Shown: positions 35,168 to 44,979, counted from the stretch's first letter. The stretch is DNA of 64,000 nucleotides from Ewingella sp963519305 (GCA_963519305.1 CAUQMS010000001.1:248001-312000); one strand, 5' to 3'. Notes: a model not told the origin generated them from the letters alone. Numbers and translations are program-made.

Positions 35168-36312
35168 CACTCTTGACTCTCTTGTGCAAAGTCCAGTGCA
35201 GCAGGCACCGGAAGGTTCTCAGGTTTTTTAGGAAGGATCCCGCTGCCTTTTTTCCAGCGTCTGACGCCGTATACCCAGGCAAGCACTTCGGCAACGGCGC
35301 CGTAAAGTTCGGTCGGGATCTGTTCGCCGATTTCGCAATGGCGGTATAAGGCACGGGCCAGCGGCGGCGCTTCCAGCATCGGAATGTTGTATTTCGCCGC
35401 CTCTTCCCGGATACGCAGTGCGATGTCACCTGCGCCTTTTGCCAGCATTAACGGCGCGCCCGTTCCATCCTCTTTGTAGCAAAGGGCAATGGAGTAGTGG
35501 GTCGGGTTATTGACGATCACGTCGGCTTTTGGGATGTCTTCCATCATTCGCTGACGTGCCGCATTACGTTGCAGTTGTTTGATTCGTCCCTTGACGTGCG
35601 GATCACCTTCCTGCTGTTTGTATTCATCGCGGATTTCCTGGCGACTCATGCGTAACTTCTTTAAGTTACTCATGATCTGATAGAAAACGTCGTAACCTGC
35701 CAGCGGAATGAGCGCCAGGATCACCACCAGCAGGCAGCCTGAAATGATGGAACGCATATCTTTCAGACCCATGGCGACCGGTTCATAAATCAGCTGGATC
35801 ATGTGTGATTTGTTGGCAAGGATATAAACCGCTGCGGCACATCCCACCAGAATCACTTTCAGTACACTTTTGAGTAATTCAGAGACCACCTGTGTCGAAA
35901 ACATGCGTTTGAATCCTGATAAAGGATTCAAACGCTTGAGATCCACTTTTATTGATTTACCACTGATGTTGAGCCCGCCCAACAGCATCGGCGAGGTGAT
36001 CCCGGTAATGAATAACCCGACCAAAATGGGCAGCACTGAAAAGACCGCCATGCTGAACAGCTCACCAGCGCGCAGCAACATCAGTTTGGTATCGAGCATC
36101 ACCAGCCGGTCAAAGGTCAGTCCGTTATGCAGCAACAGGCTGAGCTTGCCAGCCAGATGTGAACCGCCGAGCATAATGAGCATCCATCCAACCAGCAGCA
36201 TCAGGAGCGACGTCAGCTCTTTGGATCGCGGAACCTGGCCTTCCTCACGGGCTTTTGCAAGCTTGGTGGGTGTGGGTTCCTCTGTTTTTTCTACATCACT
36301 TTCTTCGGACAT
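35167..36312 (-). CDS. flhB: FlhB, export gate and substrate-specificity switch
   Basis: Export-gate protein of 381 residues with four membrane helices in the first ~210 residues and a cytoplasmic C-terminal domain. The self-cleavage site N-P-T-H (in VIVNNPTHYSIAL, about residues 268-272) is intact, so the switch from rod/hook to filament export, driven by FliK, should work. The N terminus is acidic then basic (EKTEEPTPTKLAKAREEGQV), as in the family. It starts 5 nt after cheZ. Confidence 0.96.
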   Translation of the reverse strand: MSEESDVEKTEEPTPTKLAKAREEGQVPRSKELTSLLMLLVGWMLIMLGGSHLAGKLSLLLHNGLTFDRLVMLDTKLMLLRAGELFSMAVFSVLPILVGLFITGITSPMLLGGLNISGKSIKVDLKRLNPLSGFKRMFSTQVVSELLKSVLKVILVGCAAAVYILANKSHMIQLIYEPVAMGLKDMRSIISGCLLVVILALIPLAGYDVFYQIMSNLKKLRMSRQEIRDEYKQQEGDPHVKGRIKQLQRNAARQRMMEDIPKADVIVNNPTHYSIALCYKEDGTGAPLMLAKGAGDIALRIREEAAKYNIPMLEAPPLARALYRHCEIGEQIPTELYGAVAEVLAWVYGVRRWKKGSGILPKKPENLPVPAALDFAQESQE

Positions 36313-36317
36313 ATTGC

Positions 36318-36965
36318 TCAGAACCCGAGGGTTTCGAGCAGGTCATCCACCTGGTCCTGTGTTGCTACAACGCCTGCGACCGACTGATTAATCTGCGGTC
36401 CGTTTTTCAGGTTTTCAGCGGGTTCGTCGCTGACCGAAGGCTGCATCATGCCCGGCATGTTCTCGACCAGTACCTGAATCAGCTCGTGCTCGACGTTCTC
36501 GATAAGCTTCATCATGTTCTGAATAACCTGCCCCGTGAGATCCTGGAAATCCTGCGCCATCATGATTTCCATCAGCTGCTCGTTGGTCTGGCTGGCGATT
36601 TTTGGCGTGTTATCCAGAAAAGCACGGGTATCGTTGACCAGTTCGCGTGCCTGCGATAACTCAACCGGTGCTTCAAACCACGCATCCCAGCGAGCTTTCA
36701 GCGCAGTAGATTCTTCACTCAATGAATCCTGAAGCGGGCGAGCAATTTCAACGCAGGTCAGGGCACGGTCTGCTGCCTGCGAGGTTTTTCCAACCACATA
36801 ATTGAGGCGATCACGCGTATCTGGAATGGCTTCAGCCACGTCCATAATGGCGCGATCCAGCCCAAGATTTGCCACGCTGTCCCTTAACAAACGGGTCAGC
36901 TGGCCAATGCGGGAAAAAATTTCCTTAAAGTTATCTGCCGATTGCTGATTCTGTGTTGTATTCAT
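36318..36965 (-). CDS. cheZ: CheZ, CheY-P phosphatase
   Basis: Phosphatase of 215 residues that dephosphorylates CheY-P and shortens the tumble signal. The catalytic Gln lies in MAQDFQDLTGQVIQNMM (first or second Gln; E. coli Gln147 aligns with the QDLTGQ one). The C terminus carries the CheY-binding helix (QDQVDDLLETLGF) after a Pro/Asn-rich linker. It follows cheY by 7 nt, the usual cheYZ pair. Confidence 0.95.
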   Translation of the reverse strand: MNTTQNQQSADNFKEIFSRIGQLTRLLRDSVANLGLDRAIMDVAEAIPDTRDRLNYVVGKTSQAADRALTCVEIARPLQDSLSEESTALKARWDAWFEAPVELSQARELVNDTRAFLDNTPKIASQTNEQLMEIMMAQDFQDLTGQVIQNMMKLIENVEHELIQVLVENMPGMMQPSVSDEPAENLKNGPQINQSVAGVVATQDQVDDLLETLGF

Positions 36966-36972
36966 CCTGTTG

Positions 36973-37362
36973 TTACCACCCGAGTTTTTCGAAGATTTTA
37001 TTGAGCTTCTCTTCCAATGTAGCGGCGGTAAACGGCTTCACCACATAACCATTGGCCCCGGCCTGTGCAGCAGCAATAATGTTTTCTTTTTTCGCTTCCG
37101 CGGTGACCATCAATACCGGGATGGCTTTCAGGCTGTCATCCTTGCGCATTTCAGTGAGCAGTTGCAGGCCATCCAGGTTTGGCATGTTCCAGTCGCTTAT
37201 TACGAAGTCGAAGCGCGAGGCACGCAGTTTGGTCAGCGCGTCCTGACCGTCTTCGGCTTCTTCGACATTTTTAAATCCCAGATCCTGTAGCAGATTGCGA
37301 ACAATCCGGCGCATGGTGGCGAAATCATCGATAACCAAAAAGCGCAAATTTTTATCAGCCAT
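36973..37362 (-). CDS. cheY: CheY, chemotaxis response regulator
   Basis: Single receiver domain of 129 residues. Key residues are visible: the acidic pair DD in LVIDDFATMRR, the phosphorylated Asp57 in ISDWNMPNLDG, Thr in MVTAEAKKE and Lys109 in VVKPF. CheY-P binds FliM and reverses the motor. A 127-bp AT-rich gap separates it from cheB, longer than the few bases seen in E. coli. Confidence 0.97.
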   Translation of the reverse strand: MADKNLRFLVIDDFATMRRIVRNLLQDLGFKNVEEAEDGQDALTKLRASRFDFVISDWNMPNLDGLQLLTEMRKDDSLKAIPVLMVTAEAKKENIIAAAQAGANGYVVKPFTAATLEEKLNKIFEKLGW

Positions 37363-37489
37363 TTACTTGTCCTTTATTAGTAAAAAGTTTTTAAATACAA
37401 AATAGTAAAAATACGTCTATTCAAAAAAACAGAAAATAAACAGTAAAAGTCATCCGGCAAAGCCTGTGGTCATGACGGGGAATACTGCG

Positions 37490-38536
37490 TTAGATTCTGC
37501 GGGCCTGACCGACCACGCCGTTGAGAATGCGCTGGGTCATTTCATTGAGATCCACCACTTCGCTGACGGCGTCCAGCGCAATGGCTTCACGCGGCATGCC
37601 GAACACCACACAGCTCTTTTCGCTTTGTGCCAGGGTGTGAGCCCCTGACTGGCGCATTTCAAGTAATCCTTTGGCGCCATCGCTGCCCATCCCTGTCAAA
37701 ATTGCCCCGACCGCATTTTTTCCGGCCGATTTAGCCACGGATTTGAACAACACATCGACAGCAGGGCGGTGGCGGTTAACCGGCGGCGACTGGTTGAGTT
37801 TGATGTGGTAATTGGCACCGCTGCGTACCAGTTCCATATGCAGATCGCCGGGAGCGATATACGCGTGGCCGGGTAAAACGCGGTCGCCGTCTTCGCCTTC
37901 TTTCACCGAAATCTGGCACAGATTATCCAGTCTCTCGGCGAATGAACGGGTAAAACCCGGTGGCATATGCTGCGCAATGACGATGCCAGGGCTGGTCAGC
38001 GGCATGGGCAGCAACACCTGACGGAGCGCCTCGGTGCCGCCGGTAGAAGCGCCGATGGCAATAATTTTTTCGCTGCCGACCAGCGGGCTGGTGATAACTT
38101 TAGGTGTCCCGGCATGGCGATCACGCCGGTTAACCTGAACGCTGGATGCCATGCGGATCTTCTCTGCAATAATTTCGGCATATTGCATCATTCCGTCTTT
38201 CAGCCCCATTTCAGGCTTAGTCACGAAATCGACAGCCCCCAACTCCAGAGCACTCAGTGTTATCTCCGATCCCCTGCTGGTGAGCGAGGAGACCATAATG
38301 ACCGGCATAGGACGCAGGCGCATCAGGCGCTCCAGGAAGTCCAGACCGTCCATCCGTGGCATTTCCACGTCCAGCGTCAGAACATCCGGATTGAATTGCT
38401 TGATCAAATCCCGGGCAATAATCGGATCGGGCGCGGTGGCGACCATTTCCATATCAGACTGATGATTCACAATCTCGCTCATAATGTTGCGAATGAGCGC
38501 TGAATCATCAACACAGAGTACTCGTATCTTTTTCAT
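37490..38536 (-). CDS. cheB: CheB, receptor methylesterase/deamidase
   Basis: Response regulator-esterase of 348 residues that removes methyl groups from chemoreceptors. The N-terminal receiver (1-~120) has DD, the phosphorylated Asp in LTLDVEMPRMDG, and Lys in VTKPE. The C-terminal domain has the catalytic triad Ser (IGASTGGTEAL), His (AQHMPPGFT) and Asp (TGMGSDGAKG). It overlaps the cheR stop by 1 nt (TAATG). Confidence 0.96.
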   Translation of the reverse strand: MKKIRVLCVDDSALIRNIMSEIVNHQSDMEMVATAPDPIIARDLIKQFNPDVLTLDVEMPRMDGLDFLERLMRLRPMPVIMVSSLTSRGSEITLSALELGAVDFVTKPEMGLKDGMMQYAEIIAEKIRMASSVQVNRRDRHAGTPKVITSPLVGSEKIIAIGASTGGTEALRQVLLPMPLTSPGIVIAQHMPPGFTRSFAERLDNLCQISVKEGEDGDRVLPGHAYIAPGDLHMELVRSGANYHIKLNQSPPVNRHRPAVDVLFKSVAKSAGKNAVGAILTGMGSDGAKGLLEMRQSGAHTLAQSEKSCVVFGMPREAIALDAVSEVVDLNEMTQRILNGVVGQARRI

Positions 38537-39351
38537 TATTTCTCCCTGGTCAGCTCGTAAACTGACTGACCGCGCAGGCGGAAAGGTCCATTCATGCTGC
38601 TAAAATGTTCAGAATGACCGGCGAACAGCACGCCGCCCGGTTTGAGCATTTTGGCGAAGCGGTTCATCAGGTGTTCCTGTGTCTTCTGGTCGAAATAGAT
38701 CATGACGTTCCGGCAAAAAATGGCGTCAAACGGCGCCGGAACATCCCAGTTTGCATCCAGTAAATTGAGATGCTGATAACGAATACTGGCCAGCAGCTCT
38801 TTTCTGACCTTCACCAGATTGGCCTGCTCACCCGTGCCGCGCAGGAAGTAGTTACGTTTTTGCTCTACGGTTAAACTGTCGAGATCGGATAACCTGTAGA
38901 CCGCCTCAGAGGCCTTCTGCAAAACCTCTGTGTCAATATCCGAGGCCCACACGCGTGGCCCGACAATGCTGCGACCCAGAGTTTCGTCCAGCGTCATAGC
39001 AATAGAACAAGGTTCTTCACCCGTCGAAGCCGCAGTACACCACACGGTGTAATTAGGCCGGGCGCGCGCATGAGCGGCTAAAATAGGGAAGTGATACGAT
39101 TCCCGAAAAAATGAGGTCAGATTTGTGGTCAGGGCGTTAATAAACCCCTGCCATTCCTGGCTGTGCTGGTTGGCTTCAAGGCGTTTCACATAATCGGAGA
39201 AACTGGTTAAATTCAATTCCCGCAATCTGCGGGACAGGCGGTTATACACCATGTCACGCTTCTGACTATTTAATACAATTCCTGCGCGTTGATAAATTAA
39301 CTCGCCAATCTTATGTAAGTCTTTATCTGAAAGTTCTTCCTGAGTGTACAT
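38536..39351 (-). CDS. cheR: CheR, receptor methyltransferase
   Basis: SAM-dependent glutamate methyltransferase for chemoreceptors, 271 residues from ATG 39351; a TTG five codons upstream is less likely, and neither has a good ribosome-binding site. The SAM-binding blocks CTAASTGEEPCSIAMTL, WASDIDTEVLQKA and FDAIFCRNVMIYFDQ are present. The beta-subdomain in the C-terminal half binds the NWETF-type pentapeptide, which two receptors in this window carry. No receptor gene lies upstream of it, unlike the tar-tap-cheR order of E. coli. Confidence 0.94.
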   Translation of the reverse strand: MYTQEELSDKDLHKIGELIYQRAGIVLNSQKRDMVYNRLSRRLRELNLTSFSDYVKRLEANQHSQEWQGFINALTTNLTSFFRESYHFPILAAHARARPNYTVWCTAASTGEEPCSIAMTLDETLGRSIVGPRVWASDIDTEVLQKASEAVYRLSDLDSLTVEQKRNYFLRGTGEQANLVKVRKELLASIRYQHLNLLDANWDVPAPFDAIFCRNVMIYFDQKTQEHLMNRFAKMLKPGGVLFAGHSEHFSSMNGPFRLRGQSVYELTREK

Positions 39352-39571
39352 ATTTCTATTATTCAACTGTCAATGATTGAGCATAATTCCCAAAGGGATA
39401 ATACCGTTCACTTTCTCCCGCATATTCATCGATTAAGGCAGTTTTTGACGGTTTCCTGAAATGTGAGCACGAAAAATATTCACAGAGAAGAGGGAAGAAA
39501 TGCCCGGCAGGCCATGTGATTACGTTGTCTTGTTACAGACGCTCTGATTATCAGATAAAGTCAGGGGTGTA

Positions 39572-39907
39572 TTAAACAGCCATGCTCATGATTTCCTGAT
39601 ACGCGCTCACCATTTTATTGCGCACCTGAATGCCAAGGTTTAATGCCACGGAAGATTTTTGCATTGACACCATGACATCATTCAGGCCAATGTCTGTCGC
39701 GCCGGTCATGTAGTCCTGAGTCTGCGTCTTTGCTGTGTTTTGTACCTGGCTGATACTGTTGATGCTTTCGAATAAAATGTCGGAAAATTGCAATTTCTTA
39801 TCGACATTTTTATTGTCAGCAATGAAAGGCGTTTTTTGAGTGGCCGAAGTTTGCTGTGCCTGGAGGTTAATTTGATCCAGAACACCCTTCATCGATTGAA
39901 TAGACAT
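39572..39907 (-). CDS. fliE: FliE, MS-ring/rod junction protein
   Basis: Basal-body protein of 111 residues linking the MS-ring to the rod. The C-terminal motif NLGIQVRNKMVSAYQEIMSMAV is typical, and the N terminus (MSIQSMKGVLDQINLQAQQT) is family-like. It is divergent from fliF, as in E. coli. Here it lies 220 nt upstream of cheR on the same strand, so the two could share a transcript; no terminator with a U-run was seen between them. Confidence 0.94.
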   Translation of the reverse strand: MSIQSMKGVLDQINLQAQQTSATQKTPFIADNKNVDKKLQFSDILFESINSISQVQNTAKTQTQDYMTGATDIGLNDVMVSMQKSSVALNLGIQVRNKMVSAYQEIMSMAV

Positions 39908-40186
39908 CAGTAATTCCTCTATATCGGCCCAATGACCTTGCTGTCGTGCTTTCTATTGGTTTTTAATAACTGCAGCGTAACATAACGTCTGGTAAATAAA
40001 ATAATGCGAATAGCTGACAGAAATTTCAGCTTATTGATGCTTAAAAAAAATGCAATTAGAACATAATACGCGACTGGAAATTTGTCTGTGTATTTACTGC
40101 TTCGCTTTCTCTTATCCGTAACCGGAGTGCTGATTCGCAATAATACGCCTGCATTGCGTCATTTATTTTATTCACAGGACGACGGC
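39908..40186. promoter_or_regulatory. fliE/fliF divergent control region
   Basis: These 279 AT-rich bases lie between the divergent fliE and fliFGHIJK units and should carry both class 2, FlhDC-dependent promoters. No sigma-28 site and no convincing small gene were seen. The FlhDC boxes are too degenerate for me to place by eye. Confidence 0.45.
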
Positions 40187-41905
40187 ATGAATGCCACAAC
40201 AAACGATATCAAAAACAAGAATACAGCTAATCTGATGGCAGCATTAGAACGACTTCGTTCGAGTCCTAAAATTATTTTGCTCATCAGCGCCTCCGTGGCG
40301 ATCACTATCATTATTGCCCTGATACTTTGGGCAAAATCCCCCGCCTATCGGGTTCTGTATAGCAATATCAGCGACCAAGATGGTGGCGCTATTGTGGCGC
40401 AACTCACACAGATGAATGTGCCATACCGTTTCCAGGAAAGAGGCGGGGCGATCATGGTGCCTGAAGATAAAGTCCATGAGGCTCGCCTGACCCTGGCTCA
40501 GCTTGGACTGCCTAAAGGCGGGGCGGTCGGTTTTGAATTACTCGACCAGGAAAAGTTCGGCATCAGTCAGTTCAGTGAGCAGGTGAATTTTCAGCGTGCA
40601 CTGGAAGGGGAACTTGCCCGCACGATTGAAACGCTCGGGAGCGTGCAGAATGCCCGGGTTCATCTTGCTATGCCAAAACCGTCGATGTTTGTCCGTGAGC
40701 AGAAGTCGGCCTCGGCATCCGTGACCGTCACCCTGAGCCAGGGCCGTTCGCTGGATACCGGGCAAGTGAGTGCTATCACCTACCTGATTTCCAGTGCCGT
40801 GCCGGGCTTGAATGCTGACAATGTGACCATCGTTGACCAAAGTGGGCACTTACTGACGCAAAGCGGTGGTCAGGCCATGCAAACTACCCAGCTGAAATAC
40901 ACCAGCGAAGTGGAGGCGGACTATCAGCAGCGTATTCAGACCATTCTCGCCACGATTGTTGGGCGCAATAACGTCAAGGCGCAGGTCACCGCGCAGATTG
41001 ATTTCACTCAACATGAGCAAACCGCAGAGCAGTTCCAGCCAAATACCGCGCAAGACAAAATGGCTATCCGTAGCCGTCAGACCAGCGATGCCGAGCAGGG
41101 CAGCAAAAACGCTGTCGGTGGCGTACCGGGCGCACTGAGCAATCAGCCGCCAACTCCGGCCACCGCGCCTATCACTCAGGTGCCAGCGCAGAATCAACCC
41201 GCGCAGGGCGCAGCGGGGGGGACTAATGCCGCCAATAATGCCGCGCGAAATGGCACCGGGTCCGCCGAGGCCACCGTCGCCACGCCGATGCCTTTTAACA
41301 ATCGAAAAGACAACACCACTAACTATGAACTTGACCGCACGCTGACGCACATCAAGCGCAGCACGGGCAGTATCGAACGTCTGTCTGTCGCTGTCGTCGT
41401 TAACTATCTGCCCGGTAAAGACGGTGCACCGGTGGCGTTAACGCCGCAGCAGCTTGAGCAGGTAAATGCGCTGGTGAAAGAGACCATGGGCTATTCCGCC
41501 GCGCGTGGCGACACCATCAACATCGTCAATTCCCCGTTTACTGCGGTGGAAGAAGACGCGGCGCCGCCATTCTGGAAGCAGGAAGGATTTATCAATCTGT
41601 TGCTGTCTGCCGCACGTTATCTGTTGATTGCCATCGTGGCGTGGTTCCTGTGGCGCAAAGCCGTTCAGCCTGCGTGGCTGCGTAATCAGGAACTGGTCTT
41701 ACAGCGGCTGGAGCTGGAAAAGCAGGCGCGTCAGGCTGAAATTGATGCCAATACCCGCCGCGCCGAAAGCGGTGCGAGAGCCAAAGCCGAGCAGCGCGTT
41801 GAAGCGGAAATTAACACCCAAAGCCTGCGTGAAATGGCCGAGCAGGAACCCCGGGTTATTGCGCTGGTCATTCGCCAGTGGATGAATAAGGAGCTGAAAT
41901 CATAA
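40187..41905 (+). CDS. fliF: FliF, MS-ring protein
   Basis: Forms the MS-ring in the inner membrane, 572 residues from ATG 40187, which has AGGA 8 nt upstream; a frame continuing 35 codons further upstream is non-coding in character. It has two membrane helices (~38-57 and ~470-490), ring-building motifs between them (LTQMNVPYRFQERGGAIMVP, SEQVNFQRALEGELARTIET, SVQNARVHLAMP) and a Pro/Ala/Asn-rich linker near 335-390. The C-terminal cytoplasmic helix (EMAEQEPRVIALVIRQWMNK) binds FliG. It overlaps fliG by 1 nt (TAATG). Confidence 0.96.
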   Translation: MNATTNDIKNKNTANLMAALERLRSSPKIILLISASVAITIIIALILWAKSPAYRVLYSNISDQDGGAIVAQLTQMNVPYRFQERGGAIMVPEDKVHEARLTLAQLGLPKGGAVGFELLDQEKFGISQFSEQVNFQRALEGELARTIETLGSVQNARVHLAMPKPSMFVREQKSASASVTVTLSQGRSLDTGQVSAITYLISSAVPGLNADNVTIVDQSGHLLTQSGGQAMQTTQLKYTSEVEADYQQRIQTILATIVGRNNVKAQVTAQIDFTQHEQTAEQFQPNTAQDKMAIRSRQTSDAEQGSKNAVGGVPGALSNQPPTPATAPITQVPAQNQPAQGAAGGTNAANNAARNGTGSAEATVATPMPFNNRKDNTTNYELDRTLTHIKRSTGSIERLSVAVVVNYLPGKDGAPVALTPQQLEQVNALVKETMGYSAARGDTINIVNSPFTAVEEDAAPPFWKQEGFINLLLSAARYLLIAIVAWFLWRKAVQPAWLRNQELVLQRLELEKQARQAEIDANTRRAESGARAKAEQRVEAEINTQSLREMAEQEPRVIALVIRQWMNKELKS

Positions 41906-42891
41906 TGAATGCCTCTGAGAAAAGTGCGATTGTCATGCTCACACTCGGTGATGGGCTTGCGGCGGAAGTGTTCAAGCACCTCAACACCCACGAAGTCAAA
42001 CTGATCAGTAGTGCGATGGTCAACATGGGTGGATTCACCCATGAACAGCTGGCCGATGTGCTGCGGGAGTTCCAGCAAGATTCCAGCGAATACGCCGCGC
42101 TGAGCGTCAATACCAATGACTACCTGCGCAGCGTTCTGGTGAAAGCCCTTGGTGAAGAACGTGCATCAAGTCTGCTCGAAGACTTGCTGGACAGCCAGCA
42201 GGGCACGAACGGCATCGAAACGCTTAACTTCATGGAACCGCAGACGGTGTTTGACCTGATCCGCGATGAGCATCCGCAAATTATCGCCACCATTCTGGTA
42301 CACCTCAAACGGGGTCAGGCCGCGGATGTCCTGAGCAAATTCGACGACCGCGAGCGCAACGATATCATGCTGCGTATCGCCACCTTCGGCGGCGTTCAGC
42401 CAGCCGCGTTGCAGGAGCTGACCGAAGTACTCAACAACCTGCTGCACGGCCAAAACCTCAAGCGCAGCAAAATGGGTGGCGTCCGTCCTGCGGCAGAAAT
42501 TCTCAACTTGATGAAATCTCAGCAGGAAGAGTCTGCCATCGAAGCGGTACGCGACTTTGACCAGGAGCTGGCGCAGAAAATCATCGACGAAATGTTCCTG
42601 TTCGAAAACCTGGTAGACATCGAAGATCGCAGCATCCAGCGTATTTTGCAGGAAATCGAAAACGAGTCTCTCATCATCGCCCTCAAAGGCGCCGATGCGC
42701 CGCTGCGTGAGAAGTTCTTCCGCAATATGTCCCGCCGTCAGGCAGACATCATGATGGAAGATCTGGGATCGCGCGGCCCAATCCGTATGTCTCAGGTCGA
42801 AGCCGAGCAGAAAAGCATTCTGCTGATTGTCCGACGTCTGGCCGAGTCGGGTGAAGTCGTCATTGGAGGAAGCGAAGATGCCTATGTCTGA
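41905..42891 (+). CDS. fliG: FliG, rotor torque protein
   Basis: Switch-complex protein of 328 residues. The N-terminal domain binds FliF and the middle domain carries the EHPQ motif (RDEHPQIIATIL) that contacts FliM. The C-terminal domain has the charged torque helix (FRNMSRRQADIMMEDLGSRG) that meets MotA. It ends 14 nt inside fliH, so translation of the two is coupled. Confidence 0.97.
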   Translation: MNASEKSAIVMLTLGDGLAAEVFKHLNTHEVKLISSAMVNMGGFTHEQLADVLREFQQDSSEYAALSVNTNDYLRSVLVKALGEERASSLLEDLLDSQQGTNGIETLNFMEPQTVFDLIRDEHPQIIATILVHLKRGQAADVLSKFDDRERNDIMLRIATFGGVQPAALQELTEVLNNLLHGQNLKRSKMGGVRPAAEILNLMKSQQEESAIEAVRDFDQELAQKIIDEMFLFENLVDIEDRSIQRILQEIENESLIIALKGADAPLREKFFRNMSRRQADIMMEDLGSRGPIRMSQVEAEQKSILLIVRRLAESGEVVIGGSEDAYV

Positions 42892-43591
42892 CAGCGATCA
42901 GCCGCTTAACTGGCAGGCGTGGCAGCCGCAAAATTTGCTCGATGATTTTAGCCAGCCGGAACATGAAATGGTCGAGACGCCGGGCGCGTATCAATCCGAT
43001 GAACTCTTGCAGGCCGAACTGTCGCGCATCCGCCAACAAGCCGAGCAAAAGGGCTTCGCCCAGGGGCAGGCTCGCGGCGTGGAAGAAGGGAAAAAACAGG
43101 GTTATGAAGCGGGTTTTTCCCAGGGCAAGCAGGACGGTTTTGAGCAGGCGCTTTCTGAATCCAGCGCGCAACAACGTAAAACCGGCGAGCGTTTTTCCCG
43201 CCTGCTGGAAGAGTTTAAAATCTCGCTTGATAATCTCGACAGTGTGATTCCGTCCCGTTTGGTACAGCTTTCGCTGACCGCTGCCCGCTCGATTTTGGGC
43301 AGAAACATTACCTGCGATAACGACGTCCTGCTGGAGAAAATTCAGCAACTATTGCAGCAGGAAACGTTGTTCAAAGGTGCCGCACAACTGTGGGTCAACC
43401 CGGATGACCGAGTGCTGGTACAGGACAATGTCGGTAAATCGCTGGCGTCGATGGGATGGGAGCTGCGCGTTGATGCCAACATTCTGCCTGGTGGTTGCCG
43501 CATTACGTCCGAAGAGGGAGAGTTCGATGCCACGATAAACACCCGCTGGCAGGAGCTTTGCGAACTGAGCCGTGAGGATTATCCCGCATGA
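42878..43591 (+). CDS. fliH: FliH, regulator of the FliI export ATPase
   Basis: Negative regulator and stator of FliI, 237 residues from ATG 42878, which has GGAGGA 7 nt upstream inside fliG. An earlier in-frame Met lies deep in fliG and a second ATG two codons later is possible. The middle carries the family's GxxxG-rich helix (GFAQGQARGVEEGKKQGYEA, then GFSQGKQDGFEQA, residues ~58-90), and the V-ATPase-E-like domain forms the C terminus. The Trp-containing N terminus (LNWQAWQPQNL) is the part that binds FlhA/FliN. Confidence 0.93.
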   Translation: MPMSDSDQPLNWQAWQPQNLLDDFSQPEHEMVETPGAYQSDELLQAELSRIRQQAEQKGFAQGQARGVEEGKKQGYEAGFSQGKQDGFEQALSESSAQQRKTGERFSRLLEEFKISLDNLDSVIPSRLVQLSLTAARSILGRNITCDNDVLLEKIQQLLQQETLFKGAAQLWVNPDDRVLVQDNVGKSLASMGWELRVDANILPGGCRITSEEGEFDATINTRWQELCELSREDYPA

Positions 43592-44964
43592 CCCAGCGTC
43601 TGAAGAACTGGCTCGAAGTGATAGACCGTAAAGAGAAGCGGATCACCTCGCTGCCGCCGTTTCGCCAGTATGGCAAATTAACCCGCGCCACCGGGCTGGT
43701 GATGGAAGCCGTCGGGCTGAAATTGCCGATCGGTACGTTGTGCATCGTCGAGCGCCACTCCCGCGAGGGCGTAGATAAAGTTGAGAGCGAAGTTGTCGGT
43801 TTTAACGGGCAGATTCTGTATCTGATGCCGCTGGAGAATGTCGATGGCGTTTTGCCCGGGGCTCGGGTTTATGCGCAGGAAAGCGGTGACGGAGCGACGA
43901 AAGGTAAGCAACTTCCGCTCGGGCCAGAGCTTTTAGGGCGCGTGCTGGATGCCAGTGCGCGGCCACTCGACGGATTACCGACACCGGTAACTCTGCAGCA
44001 TGGCCCGCTGTTTACTCCGCCGGTGAATCCGCTGCTGCGTGACCCGATCAAAAACGTGCTGGATGTCGGTGTGCGCGCAATCAACGGTTTGCTGACTGTC
44101 GGACGCGGCCAGCGTATGGGGCTGTTTGCCGGCTCTGGCGTCGGAAAAAGTGTGCTACTCGGCATGATGGCGCGTTATACCAAGGCCGACGTGATTGTGG
44201 TCGGATTGATTGGCGAGCGTGGCCGCGAAGTTAAAGATTTCATCGAGAACATTCTCGGTGAAGAAGGGCGTAAGCGCGCGGTAGTGATTGCCGCACCCGC
44301 GGACGTCTCGCCGATCCTGCGTATGCAGGGCGCAGTGTATGCGACCCGGATAGCAGAAGATTTTCGCGATCGCGGGCTGGATGTCCTTTTGATCATGGAT
44401 TCCCTGACCCGTTATGCCATGGCGCAGCGTGAGATAGCGCTGGCCATCGGCGAACCCCCTGCGACCAAAGGTTATCCGCCTTCCGTCTTCGCCAAATTAC
44501 CGGCGCTGGTGGAGCGTGCTGGCAATGGTGTGAAAGAGGGCGGTTCGATCACAGCATTTTATACCGTTCTGACCGAAGGCGACGATCAACAGGATCCGAT
44601 CGCCGACTCCGCCCGTGCCATCCTCGACGGTCACATTGTGTTATCTCGCCGTCTGGCCGAATCAGGTCACTATCCGGCGATAGATATTGAAGCCTCTATC
44701 AGCCGTGCGATGACCGAACTCATTGAGCCGGTCCATTATAAAAAAGTCCAAAACTTCAAACAGTTGCTTTCTTCCTACCAGCGCAACCGCGATTTGGTCA
44801 GCGTCGGCGCTTATGCCGCAGGCAGCGATCCGCTGCTGGACAGAGCGATTCGCCTGTATCCGCAAATGGAGGCCTATTTACAGCAGGCAATCTATGAGAG
44901 CAGCGGTTATCAGGAAGCGAGTGATCGGCTTGATGCCATTTTTTCAGATCAACCCAAAGCCTGA
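43588..44964 (+). CDS. fliI: FliI, flagellar export ATPase
   Basis: ATPase of 458 residues homologous to F1-beta; it energises and loads type III export substrates. Walker A is GLFAGSGVGKSVLLG (about residues 175-189) and Walker B is DVLLIMDSLTRYAMAQRE (~267-284). The N-terminal region that binds FliH is intact. It overlaps the fliH stop by 4 nt. Confidence 0.97.
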   Translation: MTQRLKNWLEVIDRKEKRITSLPPFRQYGKLTRATGLVMEAVGLKLPIGTLCIVERHSREGVDKVESEVVGFNGQILYLMPLENVDGVLPGARVYAQESGDGATKGKQLPLGPELLGRVLDASARPLDGLPTPVTLQHGPLFTPPVNPLLRDPIKNVLDVGVRAINGLLTVGRGQRMGLFAGSGVGKSVLLGMMARYTKADVIVVGLIGERGREVKDFIENILGEEGRKRAVVIAAPADVSPILRMQGAVYATRIAEDFRDRGLDVLLIMDSLTRYAMAQREIALAIGEPPATKGYPPSVFAKLPALVERAGNGVKEGGSITAFYTVLTEGDDQQDPIADSARAILDGHIVLSRRLAESGHYPAIDIEASISRAMTELIEPVHYKKVQNFKQLLSSYQRNRDLVSVGAYAAGSDPLLDRAIRLYPQMEAYLQQAIYESSGYQEASDRLDAIFSDQPKA

Positions 44965-44979
44965 GGTGAGTAATTAATC

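Noticed and set aside
40082..40186. N-terminal extension of fliF
   Set aside because: The frame stays open 35 codons upstream, but ATG 40187 has a ribosome-binding site and matches the usual FliF start; the extension lies in the fliE/fliF control region.
40850..41350. Minus-strand frame of 166 codons opposite fliF
   Set aside because: Antisense shadow of the FliF linker region, with no start signal or family resemblance.
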